A stretch of 64,000 bases of DNA from Alnus glutinosa. Lineage: Eukaryota; Streptophyta; Magnoliopsida; Fagales; Betulaceae. Location of the stretch: NCBI RefSeq assembly GCF_958979055.1, contig NC_084889.1:30694761-30758760 (forward strand), given 5' to 3'. Positions 33,700-45,109 of this stretch are shown here, piece after piece (the first letter of the stretch is position 1; each line of letters starts with the position of its first letter). The notes beneath the pieces were generated by a model. The model saw only the letters and a program-made list of their open reading frames with translations. It did no database searches and was not told the origin of the DNA. The translations under genes and the position numbers were made by a program.

Positions 33700-33809
33700 C
33701 ATACGTGGTACCTGTACTATGGAAAAAGATGGGGATGGTACCTCCATTCATTTTTCTGTCCAAAACTAACGGATTTCCATGTCAGCGACACGTGACACAA
33801 TTAAAATAG

Positions 33810-33862
<53 letters not shown>

Positions 33863-34151
33863 CATTTTGAGGGTTTTTCTTTTTTTTTTTTTTTGTAAGA
33901 AAAAAAAAAAAATTGTAGGGATGACTGAGCCACCCCTTTGGACCACATGGAGATGGTCGGCCACCCCCATTTTGGCCAAGGGAGTGACCAAGGCCAGTTT
34001 TAGGGTGGCCGAACCACCCTCATGGCCTTTGGGGGTGGGTCGACCACCCCTAATGGCCAAAATGGGGGTGGCCAAAACCACCCCCATTTGGCTTGGGGGT
34101 GGCGGATTTGGCCTGGGGTGGTTCGGTCACTCCCAAGGCCCCAAACCTCTT

Positions 34152-34212
<61 letters not shown>

Positions 34213-34690
34213 CCTTAGGGATGGTTCGAGCCACGGGTGTGGTTCGACCACCCCAGACTAGTCGATTTGTAGGTGGCCGAACCACTCCTAGGCCAAATGG
34301 GGGTGGCCAAGCCAAATGAGGGTGGTTTCAGCCACTCCCATTTCGGCCATTGGGAGTGATTCAGCCACCCTCGAAACTGGCCTTAGGGATGGCTGAGCTC
34401 ACCCCTTGACTAAAATGGGAATGGTCGGCCACCACCATGTGGCACAAAGGGGTGGCTCTTACAATTTTATTTTTTATTTTTTATTTTTATTTTTTTTTTA
34501 AAAAAAAAGCCTCAATTTTTTTTAAAAAAATATGGCTGCCACATGTCACAATTTTAATGGTGCCATGTGTCGCTGACGTGAAATCCGTCAATTTTGAACG
34601 GAGGTACCATCTTCGTCTTTTCTTATAACACATGTACCATCTATGTAAAAAAAAATGAATATTTATAGAGTAAAAATAAAGTTTTTAAAC
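33605..34690. mobile_element. Fold-back element, AGGGTTAAAT family, right end truncated
   Basis: Left end AGGGTTAAATACCTTACACC. Arms pair at GTTTAAAAACCTT (33634) with the complement at 34679-34689, and at CACGTGACACAATTAAAAT with ATTTTAATGGTGCCATGTG. The centre (33910-34450) is a long GCCACCCC/GGGGTGG array with a T-rich run of about 65 bp (34149-34213) and (AT)n at 33815-33860. The terminal 25 bp or so of the right arm are missing, because the gypsy element begins at 34690. Confidence 0.75.
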
Positions 34691-34691
34691 A

Positions 34692-36887
34692 TTTACGTGG
34701 AGTGAGGAATGTGAGGAAGCTTTCGGAAAGTTGAAAGAATACTTAACGAACCCTCCATTGTTGAGCCGCCCTACTGAAAGGGAGATACTCTATCTCTATT
34801 TGGCAGTATCCCCCTCAGCGGTAAGCTCGGCGCTAGTCAGAGAAGATTCAGGAATTCAGAAACCTGTCTACTTTACGAGTAAAGCACTTCATGGAGCAGA
34901 GGAAAGATATCCCCGGATCGAAAAATTGGCGTTCGCTTTGGTTATTCAGCCAGGAGATTGAGGCCATACTTTCAGACTCATGCTATTAGAGTCTTAACCA
35001 AGTATTTGATGAAGAAGGTTCTTCAAAAGCCTGACCTCTCGGGAAGGTTAGTCAATTGGGCAATGGAACTCGAACAATTTAATATCGAGTTTCATCCTCG
35101 GACGGCTATCAAAGGACAGGTTCTAGCAGATTTCTTGGTGGAATTTTACAACATTCCCGAAGCGGAAGAACTTCCAAAAGAATTAACCTGGGTCGTGTTT
35201 GTGGATGGCTCCTCCGCACAGGGCAGAAGCGGGGTAGGTGTCCTCCTCAGGATTCCTGAAGGTCAAGAGTTCGGTTTTGCTGTAAAACTGGACTTTGTCA
35301 CAACAAATAATGAAGCTGAATATGAAGCCGTAATAGCAGGTTTGGCATTGTCCCAAGAAATGGGAGCAACTAATGTTGAAATCCGAAGTGATTCTCAAGT
35401 AGTTGTGGGCCAAGTTCAAGGACAATTTGAAGCACAAAAAGATCGAATGGCTAGATATCTAGACCAGGTGCGCCATTTCCAATCTTATTTTGAAAGGGTC
35501 GTCATCACGAAGATACCTCGGAATGAAAATATCCGAGCAGATGAATTTTTGATGATTGCATCAGGAACAGATGAAGAGATTGAAGCTTCAAGACGACAGA
35601 TTATCGTTTTGACCGAGCCATTGATAACCCCGAAGGCTAACGTCATGGAAGCAGATCCAACACCGAATGAACCAGAATGGACTATGGAGATTATTCAGTT
35701 TCTGAGAAATGGGTTGCTACCAGAAGACAAGGTTGCGGCTCGGAAGGTAAAGATACAAGCAACACGGTTTTGCCTCCTTGGAGAAGTACTATATAAAAGA
35801 GGATACTTCGAACCCCTGCTCAAATGCCTCTCTAAAACAGAGGCGGATTATGTTCTGAAGGAAATCTATGAAGGTGTGTGCGGAGACCATTCGAGAGGAA
35901 GGATGTTGGCACAAAAAACCATCCGAGCAGGTTATTATTGGCCTACGATCAGAAAGGATTGGGCTTTTCTCAAGAATTATGAAAACAAGTCCCGAGAAGC
36001 TTACTCCCCTCACTTCTCCATGGCCATTTGCGAAATGGGGGGTAGATATTGTCGGCCCAATGCCTGTAGGGAAAGGGGGTCGGAAGTTCTTAGTTGTAGC
36101 TGTAGACTATTTTACTAAATGGGCAGAAGCAGAAGCAGAAGCATTAGCAGCTATAACTACAACAAGTATCACAAGTTTCCTTTGGAAGTCGGTGGTGTGC
36201 CGGTTCGGGATCCATCATGCTTTTGTCACAGACAATGGGAAGCAGTTTGACTGTGAACCATTCCGGAGGTGGTATTCAGAACTTCGTATCCGAAACTATT
36301 ATGCCTCGGTACTTTATCCAAAGGCGAATGGTCAGGTAGAGGAGACAAACAAGACCCTGGTAAGGACATTGAAGAAAAAGCTCGATAAGAAGAAAGGAGC
36401 ATGGGTTGAATATGTTCTAGAGGTGCTCTAGTCGTACCAAACCACAAGAAGAACTCCAACAAGCGAGACGCCATTTTCACTTACCTACGGGGCCGAGGCT
36501 GTGATACCAGTCGAAGTGGGATCCCCGAGCTTTCATGTAGCTTACTACAATCCTGGGCTTAACGACGAAAAGGCCAAGTTATATCTAGATCTTTTACAGG
36601 AGAAAAGAGACGATGCTCAAGTTACATGGGCAGCATATCAGAATCGAACAGCTTGGTATTTCAATAAACTGGTGGTCCCTAAAAAGTTCCAGCTCGGAGA
36701 TTGGGTACTTAGGAAAGTGAGCTTGATGACAAAAGATCCAACGGAAGGCAAAATGGCGCCAAAATGGGAAGGTCCATATGAGGTAGTAGGATGCCATCAG
36801 AAAGGAGCTTATCGTCTGATGGCCGAGATAGGGAAGACGCTCCCGAGATCATGGAACGCCGAGCACTTGAAGAAATATTACATGTAA
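34692..36887 (+). pseudogene. Gypsy pol remnant: RNase H, second RNase H, integrase
   Basis: 34692-34950 encodes the RT-linked RNase H start (FTWSEECEEAFGKLKEYLTN, KPVYFTSKALHGAEERYPRI). A frameshift near 34945 leads into 34958-36118, with the RT-RNase H end (KGQVLADFLVEF). Then comes a second RNase H of the RVT_3 type: VVFVDGSSAQGRSGVGV, TNNEAEYEAVIAGL, IRSDSQVVVGQV. The integrase zinc region follows (GVCGDHSRGRMLA, GYYWPTIRKDW), but the Cys-Cys half seems deleted. A second frameshift near 36000 leads to the integrase core with WGVDIVGP, FVTDNGKQF and ANGQVEETNK (D, D, E). TAG at 36429-36431, then the C-terminal domain (36501-36887). Not functional. Confidence 0.9.
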
Positions 36888-37042
36888 TTCTTTGTTTTTT
36901 CTCCACAAATTTTATCATCAATAAAGAAGATCTCTTTCCAACTCATTTCAAAAATTGTGGAAGTCTAAGAAATGGCCCGACTCCCCTCTCGAACGACTCG
37001 AAAGAGTTATGGGGGGATGCCCAGAAAAGAATCCGCCCTCAT

Positions 37043-38090
37043 CCTTTCCTCGGACAACCCGAAAGGGTCATGAAAATGATGCAATGGGAGGAAACCCCTC
37101 GGTTAGGGGTTACTAAAGATATAAAGTTAAGATTTTGCCCGATTCCTTTCCTCGGACAACCCGAAAGGGTCATGGAAAGGATGCAATGGGAGGAAACCCC
37201 TCGGTTAGGGGTTACTAAAGATATAAAGTTAAGATTTTGCCCGATTCCTTTCCTCAAACGACCCAAAGGGTTATGGGAAGAATATCAAGGCAAGAAACAT
37301 CTCAGTCAGTCCAAAACCAAGAAAAGGGAAGAACCACTAGTCCCCACGAATTGATTGATCTCTGCTAAGAAGAAAGCAGCAGTTCGAAACGAAGTAAAAG
37401 CACTTCTTCATCAAACTCCTCCAAAGATGGTCAAGCTACATCAACATCCACCCGACTCCCCCCCTCGAACGACTTGAAAGAGTTATGGAGGGGATGCTCA
37501 GGGAAGAATCCGCCCGCATCCTTTCCTCGGACAACCTGAAAGGGTCATGGAAAGGATGCAATGGGAAGAAACCCCTCGGTTGGGGGTTTTCGAAGGGATA
37601 AGGCTAAGGATATCCAGAAAAGAATACGCCCGAATCCTTTCATCGGACAACCCGAAAGGGTCATGGATAGGATTCAATGGGAAGAAACCCCTCAGTTGGG
37701 GGTTTCCGAAGGGATAAGGCTAAGGATATCCAGAAAAGAATCCGCCCGAATCCTTTCCTCGGACAAACCGAAAGGGTCATGGAAAGGATGCAAATGGAAG
37801 AAACCTCCCGGTTGGGGGTTTCCAAAGGGATAAGGTTAAGGATATCCCGATAAGAATCCGCCCGAATCCTTTCCTCGGACAACCCGAAAGGGTCATGAAA
37901 AGGATTCAATGGGAAGAAACACCTCGGTTGGGGGTTTCCGGAGGGATAAGAACATTCAAGATAGAATCAACCCGAGTCCTTTCCTCGGACGACCCGAAAG
38001 GGTTACGGAAAGAATACCAAGACAGGAAACCCCTTAGTCGGGGGTCTCCAGATGCTATGAATATGGATCATCCAAATTCAGAGATGAGGA
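37043..38090 (+). repeat. Tandem array, 102-bp and 116-bp monomers
   Basis: The phrase CCTTTCCTCGGACAACCCGA recurs at 37043, 37145, 37247, 37520, 37636, 37752, 37868 and 37978. The spacings are 102, 102, a gap of 273, then 116, 116, 116 and 110. Each monomer carries GGGTCATGGAAAGGATGCAA and GAAACCCCTCGGTTGGGGGT variants. Tandem arrays after integrase are frequent in Tat elements. Confidence 0.92.
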
Positions 38091-38236
38091 AATTGAAAGG
38101 TTAAGATTTCAATTCAGTGATTTCATTTCAGTAATATATAAAATCTTTTCAGGTTACAAAGATTTCAGAAAGAACGAAGGAAAAATTCAGGCCCGAGGAA
38201 CAACCCTTAGCCTGCAGCTTCTTCAAGAGGATCCTA

Positions 38237-39895
38237 TCAGGGATCCGGTGTGTCGGCACCCCAACTTGGAACATCTGGCATAAATTCTTTACCGAATTCT
38301 TCCATTTCTTGGACTGCTTCGTCAGGAAATCCTACTAGTTGCTGCCCAACAGTTTCGGGGTCGAACTTATATTTAGGGTTCGTCACCAAAGTTTGAAAGT
38401 TTTCGAACCCCCAGTTGAATCCTCGAGCCCAGCTCTGGTCTCGAAGGAATGGCACATAGCTTACCTGCTTCAGATAGCGCTTTAGTTTTGCCTGGCCCGC
38501 GTCATATCTAGCTCTAAGCCTGATCAAAAGACTCTCCGAACGGTCCTGCGCCTTAACAGCTTTGTCCCTTTCAGCCTCGAGTCTTTCAACTTCAGCCTTC
38601 AGCTTCTCATTTTCTGCTTCGGCATTTTCGGCATTCTTGCCCGCTTCGGAGCATTCGTTCTGTACGGCCAACAGGCGAGAGGCTAGTTGATATGCACGAT
38701 CAAGTTCAGCAGAAAGACTTGCAACAGAGTGAGTATACCGCTCATTTGCCTCAAATACTTCATTTTTTAAACAAGCATTGGCAGAGCGCTCCTCGGATAT
38801 AATCAAGTCCCGGGAAGCAAGCTCTTCGTCTCTAGATTGAAAGAGAGCTTTCAAAGTTGCCATTTCCTTCTCTAGGCTCGAGAGTCGAGCTTGCACTTCG
38901 GGAGCTGGAGCAACAGGCTGCACTACCTGACGATTCTCATATCTTTGCCATAGGGCTGTCATCTTCACCAGAAGCTATAAGGAAAAAGTAGGCAAATTTA
39001 TAATCGAATGCTTAAAGTTGGTCTAAAGAAAATCCGATTTCGGAAACTCACCTGGTAATGGGAGATAAGAATGCCTTGGGCAATTTTCTCTAGAGAAGAA
39101 GCCCCTGCGTTTCCCAGAAACCCTTCGGGAATTAAATTTTTTATGGCCTCCATCGGATGACCAAGAAGGCCTCTACCCAAAATTTTAAAGGCCGCAGTAA
39201 ATCTAGAAGAAGAGTTAGGGCCCACAGAAGGAGCAGCTTCCGTATTTGGTGATGACCTAGACTCATTAGGCATTAAGGCGCTTTGAGATGTTGGCTCGCT
39301 TCGGGTTGATCCGCGCCCCCCACTTCGAGGCCAGCACCGGTGTATTCTGAACACCTGCTTGCTGAGAATTTCCTGGCCCTTCGGTATTTACCCTCTCGGG
39401 TGTTTCCATTTGGGGCTCGGTCTGGTCAGGAGCTGTACATGGTTCTTGAGGGGTGGCATGCCCCATTTCGCAGTCACAGCTGGGGGGTGGTGGAATTCCT
39501 GGAAGCTCTGATGAATGAGTCCGAGGAGTGCCCTCTTCCACAAAGTCTTCGACGAAAGCTTCATCTCGGGGGGTGCTAACATCCTCATCCCTCTCTTCAG
39601 CAGATTCTTCACCCAAAGGAACAGATTCTTGCCGGACCTCCTCGGCATCAGAAGGCCTTATTACCGGCCTACCCCACATACGCTCGGCCTCTGAAATTAT
39701 TCCGACCAGACGATCTTGGGCACCGAACTTCATTTTCCTTGCCGGGTGCTTCACTCGACGCGTGACTTGCACGGTATGGGTCCTAGGTATCGGTTCGCCC
39801 TCCCCTTCAGATCTCTCTGGTACCGGACTTGTTGTTGTGGAGGCGCCGAAATTGGCTTCCTCAAGAGGAGTATCTGAACCCTGGTATGACGCCTC
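38237..39895 (-). pseudogene. Gypsy antisense ORF, C-terminal part with spliced coiled coil
   Basis: Continues the antisense gene on the far side of the nested LTRs: ASYQGSDTPLEEANFGASTT (39895 down), an acidic Ser/Pro/Glu-rich region, then a frame change near 39270-39350 into SEPTSQSALMPNESRSSPNT and AFKILGRGLLGHPMEAI. A 77-bp intron with clean borders (CAG|GTGAGT at 39052/39051, acceptor TTATAG ending at 38975) joins ISHYQ to LLVKMTALWQRYEN in phase 0. The last exon, to 38237, is a long coiled coil (LEKEMATLKALF, KLKAEVERLEAERDKAVKAQ) followed by FLRDQSWARGFNWGFENFQ. The intact downstream exon frame shows it decayed late. Confidence 0.75.
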
Positions 39896-42670
39896 TGATA
39901 AGCGTCGAATGTTGCACATTCAAGCCCCTTAACTTATATATGTTAATTCCTTAGCATTATTATTTGTTTGATTTTGTGTTGTTTTATTGTTTTCAGGTTT
40001 TAAATAAAGATGCAATTAATTCCATTGATTTTGGGCTTAAAGCACATTTTGAGAAGACCTAGAAGATATGTTTAAGCTTAACCAATCATAAAAGAATACC
40101 TATATGATGTGGTTAAGTTTAATCAAATCAAGTGAATGATTAAATCAGAATTTCTCCACTAAGAGTCAAAATCGGATTGGATTCAAATTTGAATTCTGCA
40201 TATTTTTAGTGTTTGGATCATAACTTTTGTGTCAAATATCGGATTGCAATGAAATTGGTGGCGTTGGAATGCTAATAAAATATTCAACAAATATGTCAGA
40301 AATATCTTTTCTCTAATTCGAACGTTTACTATGCTAAAATTGCCTCGTAATAAAAGACCACAATTCTTGCCGAATTTGGAATCCTTTTCCTACTTGGATT
40401 GAAGTTTCAATCTCCTACTTGGACAAGAAGACTCAAGAGATGATTTTTCTGGAATTCCAAAGGCTTCTAGGACTTGTGTGCTCCCTATAAATAAACCCCT
40501 AAGCTTCAAGAGAAGGTGTGCTTGGTGCTTGATGCTTGGTGCTTGGTGCTTGGGCTTATGCTTAATTAGATTTAGACAAAAAATTCTTCTTGGAGGCCTG
40601 ACAAGTTGAAGAGGAGAAGAATATAGCAGGAGGCCATCCCAGCACCACGATGAGCGGCTAAATTCCTAATAGGGCGTTGATGTAGCCCTTTCTAAGTAAC
40701 GATGATTTAATTGTATTTTAATTTGAGATTTTTTCTATGCATGATAGTTGTATAACTGTGAGAATTAATTTTAATGTTTATATTCAATCATTATGAATTT
40801 CTTATCTTGTCTTAGAAAGTCTTTTATATTGATTGAACTCAATCCTTCATATTTTCTGTGATTATGCGAATGATTGTTATACAACGGTTTTAATTGACAT
40901 ATGATCAAGAGGATTAGATAGACCATGCCTAAGGAAGACGGATTGTACTACACCCTAGTTTAGTGTAATTTAGGTAGACAGTCCGTGCCAACCGAAGATG
41001 GGTTATACTATTCCATTGATTGTGTGTATATCCTATTAAAGACGTAGCTAGTCCATGCCTAGGGAAGACGGGTCGTACCGCATCTTAGTGGTTAGGTGGA
41101 CGGTCCGTGCCAATCGAAGATGGATTATACTTATTATTTAGAGGTAATTTTTTGACTACTCGAGTGAGACGAGCCCTTTATCATGCATATTATGAATTTT
41201 CCTTGTTAATTTATTATTGACCATTGTTTGCGGTGAGTGATGAGTGCCAAATATTGCATATGTGGACCCCTTAATTTGTATTTACTAAACCTTTAGTTTT
41301 GTTATTTTCTAATGTTTTTGGTTAGTTTTGGTATTTTAGTATTTTGTAGGTCATTGAGAGAAAACATTTATGGTGAAAGAAAGCACACTTTGACAAGACC
41401 TAGATGATGTGGTTATGTTCAACCAAATCAAGGAGAGGACTAAATCGAAATTTCTCTAATTGGAGTCAAAGTCGGATTAGAATTCAGATTCTGCACATGT
41501 TATAGTATTTTGGCCATAACTTTCAGCTCAAGTATCCGATTAAGGTGAATCAAGTGGCGTTGGAAAGCTAACTCAATTTTCTACAAATCCTTGTGAAATA
41601 GGATTTTTTTCTCCTTATAAATAGACCTTTAAGCCTCAAGATAAAAAGGGAAGAAGCTAGAGACCAAATATTTTCTTTTCTTTTTAGTTTAGTTTTTCTT
41701 TAGTTTAGGATTTATTTTTCATAGCCATGTGTAGCTAATTTTTCAACTAAGGTTGAGGATGAAGCCTCACCATTGAAGAGCAACAATATTTTCATGTAAG
41801 TTTATACTATCCGATTTTATTTGGTTTAATTTTTCCTATGTTTTACTTCTTTTCAATTTGTGGAATGATTCTTGGATATCTTTTGTGATTCAAGGATACA
41901 TTTGATGATTTGAGATAATTTCACATAATTGATTGCTTCGGTTTTTATTTATCAAAACGTTAGATATTCATTGTGTTTCGTTCTACGGATACATTTAATG
42001 ATTTGGTTTAAACTGGATATCTTTTGTGATTTGTGCAAAGAACGGATTCATTGAATGATTTAATGATTTTATTAAGCATAGTATAACATACATAAGAGTT
42101 GTATGGTGAGAACTTCGGATGTGTATTGATGAACATGAGAATATGTTGCTATGATTTGGTGGGTGTGGATTCCAAAACCTTAGTGTCTTTTCTTTTGTTT
42201 TATTTTACTTTATTTACTTTATGTTGTTTTTTCTTTTTATCAAAAATCAAACCTTTTTTGGAAGTAGGTTAAGATTTAATTAGTTTAGACATAAATTTGT
42301 TTTTCAAAAACACAATTCCCTGTGGGATCGACCTCGCACTTGCAAAACCCTTTATTGCAAACGATTCGTGCACTTGCGAGTACATTTAAAATTCACATCA
42401 GTGAGTGGTGAAATCAATCCCCTATTCTTTATCTCATCCCTACTATCTTTAAATTTATGTCTTTTACTTTTATATATTTATTTTTAAAAAACAAAATCAA
42501 ATCAAACATATTTTAAATTAAGTTATTTTTAATCTCAAAAAGCTTGATAACAACACACACGTAGTCCTTGAGGTTCGACACCCTCTCTGTAGCCTTATCC
42601 TACAAGGATTCGTCCTATTGCGAGTGGTTATTTATTATTGATATATTTTGGTAAACAAAAGACCACATCA
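39896..42670. mobile_element. Solo LTR (outer), inserted in the gypsy antisense ORF
   Basis: Begins TGATAAGCGTCGAATGTTGC and ends AAAGACCACATCA. Flanking 5-mers GCCTC (39891-39895) and ACCTC (42671-42675) differ at one base. Without the inner insertion it is about 1.6 kb. TATAAATA occurs at 40486. The start aligns with that of the inner LTR (TGATGAGTGCCAAAT), so they are related. The antisense ORF frame rejoins across it when it and one target copy are removed. Confidence 0.75.
41238..42400. mobile_element. Solo LTR (inner), nested in the outer solo LTR
   Basis: 1163 bp with a perfect 5-bp target duplication GTGAG (41233-41237 and 42401-42405), starting TGATGAGTGCC and ending TTCACATCA, so the ends are inverted TGATG/CATCA. 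TATAAATA at 41616. A GTGGGATCGACCTCGCACTTG word near 42321 resembles 42561-42620 of the outer LTR. No coding sequence. Confidence 0.85.
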
Positions 42671-43800
42671 ACCTCGGAGCAAGATTCATCTCTCAGTGCA
42701 AAAGGAGGCAAAGAGCCAGCTCCTTGGGTTGGGGAGACTTCCGAAACAAAACCCTGAAAGCCTGCTGATCCTTCTTCAGTGTTGGTTCCAGCCATGAACA
42801 CCCTTGGAGAAGTTCTCTTCACACCTGAGGCGGCCGGAGGAATGTTCCGCTTCTTTCTCAAAGGAACATCCTTAGGAATCTCTTCGGCTCTGCTAGAAGG
42901 TCTCTTCTTAGTAACAGGACTCGGAGATTGAGGTGCATCACTTCTTTTCTTGACTGCTCCTCTTTTGGTGATCGTCCTCTTGTCCTTCGAAATATTGTAT
43001 CCAAGAAATTGCCTCAGATTCTCCTCGGTCACAAGGTTGTCGAAATCATCTTCCTCAAACTTCTCGGCTTTAACCCTGACTGCAGACCAGTCGCTTATCT
43101 TCATGACATCTTCCCGGTCAGATATGCAAAGTGAAAGGGGTTCACTTCGGTCAGGCCGCAACAATTTCCAGCTCCAAGACATCCTACGGTTCTCGGGCAA
43201 AAGAGTACCTTCGGGGCATTCCCATTCCCCAGATACTCGAAAGAACTGTTGCTCCCAGAATTTATTGTTTGTCAACCCACTCTTAAGTTTGATGAATATA
43301 GGGGGGTGGCGGACGCACAATTCGATCATTACCTCCAAAGTCTTCCTCGGCCTGTAAATATTCAAGAATTGAAGAATCTTCATCTCCTTCTTCAACACAA
43401 GCCTCCAAAGGATATACGAAGTGAACAGATATCTCTAGGCGTTGGCCATGATTTGACTAGGAGCAACCATCAGAAAGAGGACGAAATTCCGAGCAATCTC
43501 CGAAAAAGGTAGCCGGAGTCCGGCCAGGAACATCCTTTCAAACAAAGTGATGTCGCCGCCATCAATAAGTCGAGCCCCAGGGGTTTGATAAAACATCTTC
43601 ACTGTCGGAGGAATGTCGTAGTTCAGTCGTAGAACACCCTCATGCCTTTCAAAGAGGGTGGTTTCCACCCTGCTCTCTAGGGGAGAAAGGTCTACGTAGC
43701 CGTCAAACCTTTTAGTTCGAGCCTGAGAGGTAGGAGGAATATTCGAGGTGGCTTTCTTGGGAGCCATTTCAGAGAGAGAAAAGAAAAGTAGAAGTTTCAA
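42671..43800 (-). pseudogene. Gypsy antisense ORF, N-terminal part (Transposase_28-like)
   Basis: Minus strand from ATG 43800: MAPKKATSNIPPTSQ opens a basic, Ser/Pro-rich start, followed by the block FERMFLAGLRLPFSEIARNF and LMVAPSQIMANA. These are the hallmark of the Pfam putative gypsy-type transposon protein (PF04195) found antisense in Tat-like elements. TAG at 43435-43437 interrupts the frame, which continues without shift to 42671 through WEQQFFRVSGEWECPEGT, the charged middle region and KKRSDAPQSPSPVTKKRPSS (nuclear-signal-like). It is then cut by the nested LTR at 42670. The role of this protein in the element is unknown. Confidence 0.78.
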
Positions 43801-44203
43801 GAAAAAAGAAGCTCAAGAAGATGGCAATAATGGAGGAAAGGAAAGAGTACAAAAATATGTAAGAGGGCGAATAGTGAAAGCAGCCTAAACATTAAATGCT
43901 CCCCCACGTGTCCGAAATATGAAAAGGCGGCATCATTTCAATATCTCCAAAAACTGAAAGGGCGCACGTTTCAGACCCAGAAATTAAATGACGCAACCTC
44001 GAGAATATCACGTCATGATTACAAAGGAATGTCGGTTCAGGGCTGACGTCTTTATGAGAAAAAGAAGCGGTAAGGTTCAAACATTCAAACTTTTGAAAAG
44101 ACGCGCCATTTATGACAAAAGTAATAGCAGGTATAGGTTGGCAGGCGATAGATAATTCCCTTAATTTCAATTTATTTTTGAAATTAGAGAATTATGGGGT
44201 AAT

Positions 44204-45109
44204 TGTTGGGGATAAAATTAACTCCGTGGACACGTGGATCCTAATCTTGAAACATCTTGGTGTTATATCTCGGACATTTGTTATGACCAGTAGAAAAATG
44301 TTGTTTAGGTAAAATGACGCCTCGGTCCTATCGAACCCAGTAACGGTAAGAAATATCTCGAGATCTCCTAGTCTGATCGGAGCGAACATATCTCAGATAT
44401 GTATGCCTCGGAGATTTGACAGAAGCTACGAGACTGTTCGGGAAGTTTGAATCACAACCCGGTATAAAAAGATTGCCTCGGTATGATAACACCTCAGATA
44501 AGATTGCCTCGGTATGATAACACCTCGGATCTTCCACAACCCTGTTACGGTGCAGCAATATTCCGAGATCTCCTAGTCCTGTCGGAACGAACATGTCTCG
44601 GATATTATCACCTCGGGGGTTGGTCAAAGTGTGCTACAATTGTCTTAGAGTGAGATAAGGCCAGTATCCCGGAAGATCAGGGATAAGCCTCTATCCCATG
44701 ATTAACGGGATAAGATAGCTAGTAACGTGGAATTAAGATTAAAGAGGTATGAACGCAATTCAATTTGGACTCTGTAGCCTTATTCAAATTTCCTAAAGAT
44801 AAGGTTAAGGTTTAACCAGACTAGGACTCAAACTCCTAGTTCAACTGGGCTTCAAGAATTCCAGTAGGACTGCAACTACCAGCCTATAAATAAGACCATC
44901 ACACCAGGTATTAAAGACGCATATTCTCTGAACTTGTGAAATCACAGATACTTTCCAGGAAATTGATTTGAACTGACTTAGGCATCGGAGTGGGCATAGT
45001 CGGCACCCCCGACTAGTTGTTTGTTGTTTTACAGGAATCAAGGTTGTACAGTTGAGGGAGGCAGCGAATCACTAGGCGACACGTCACCATACCAGAAATT
45101 GTACCAACA
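44204..45109 (+). repeat. 3' LTR of the gypsy Tat element
   Basis: 906 bp from TGTTGGGGATAAAATTAAC to GAAATTGTACCAACA, with TGTTG/CAACA inverted ends. Preceded by a purine-rich tract (GAGAATTATGGGG). TATAAATA at 44885-44892 is a likely promoter. A tandem pair of GATTGCCTCGGTATGATAAC lies at about 44470-44531. There is no 5' LTR in the window to compare. Confidence 0.8.

Larger units (their letters stand above)
34690..45109 (+). mobile_element. Ty3/gypsy Tat-lineage retrotransposon, 5'-truncated, with nested LTRs
   Basis: Starts abruptly in the RT C-terminal/RNase H region, then a second RNase H, integrase, a tandem array, an antisense ORF and a 3' LTR (44204-45109). A second RNase H plus an antisense ORF between pol and the 3' LTR are known marks of Tat/Retand/Grande elements. 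The 5' LTR, gag, protease and most of the RT are absent. Frames are broken at several points. Two other LTRs are nested at 39896-42670. Confidence 0.88.

Noticed and set aside
33810..34319. ORFs of 60-170 codons on both strands with Tyr-Ile, Phe and Lys runs
   Set aside because: They cover the AT repeat, poly-T and the GC-rich palindromic centre of a fold-back element; no domain.
36791..38104. ORFs of 60-190 codons across the gypsy 3' region
   Set aside because: They are translations of the 102/116-bp tandem array.
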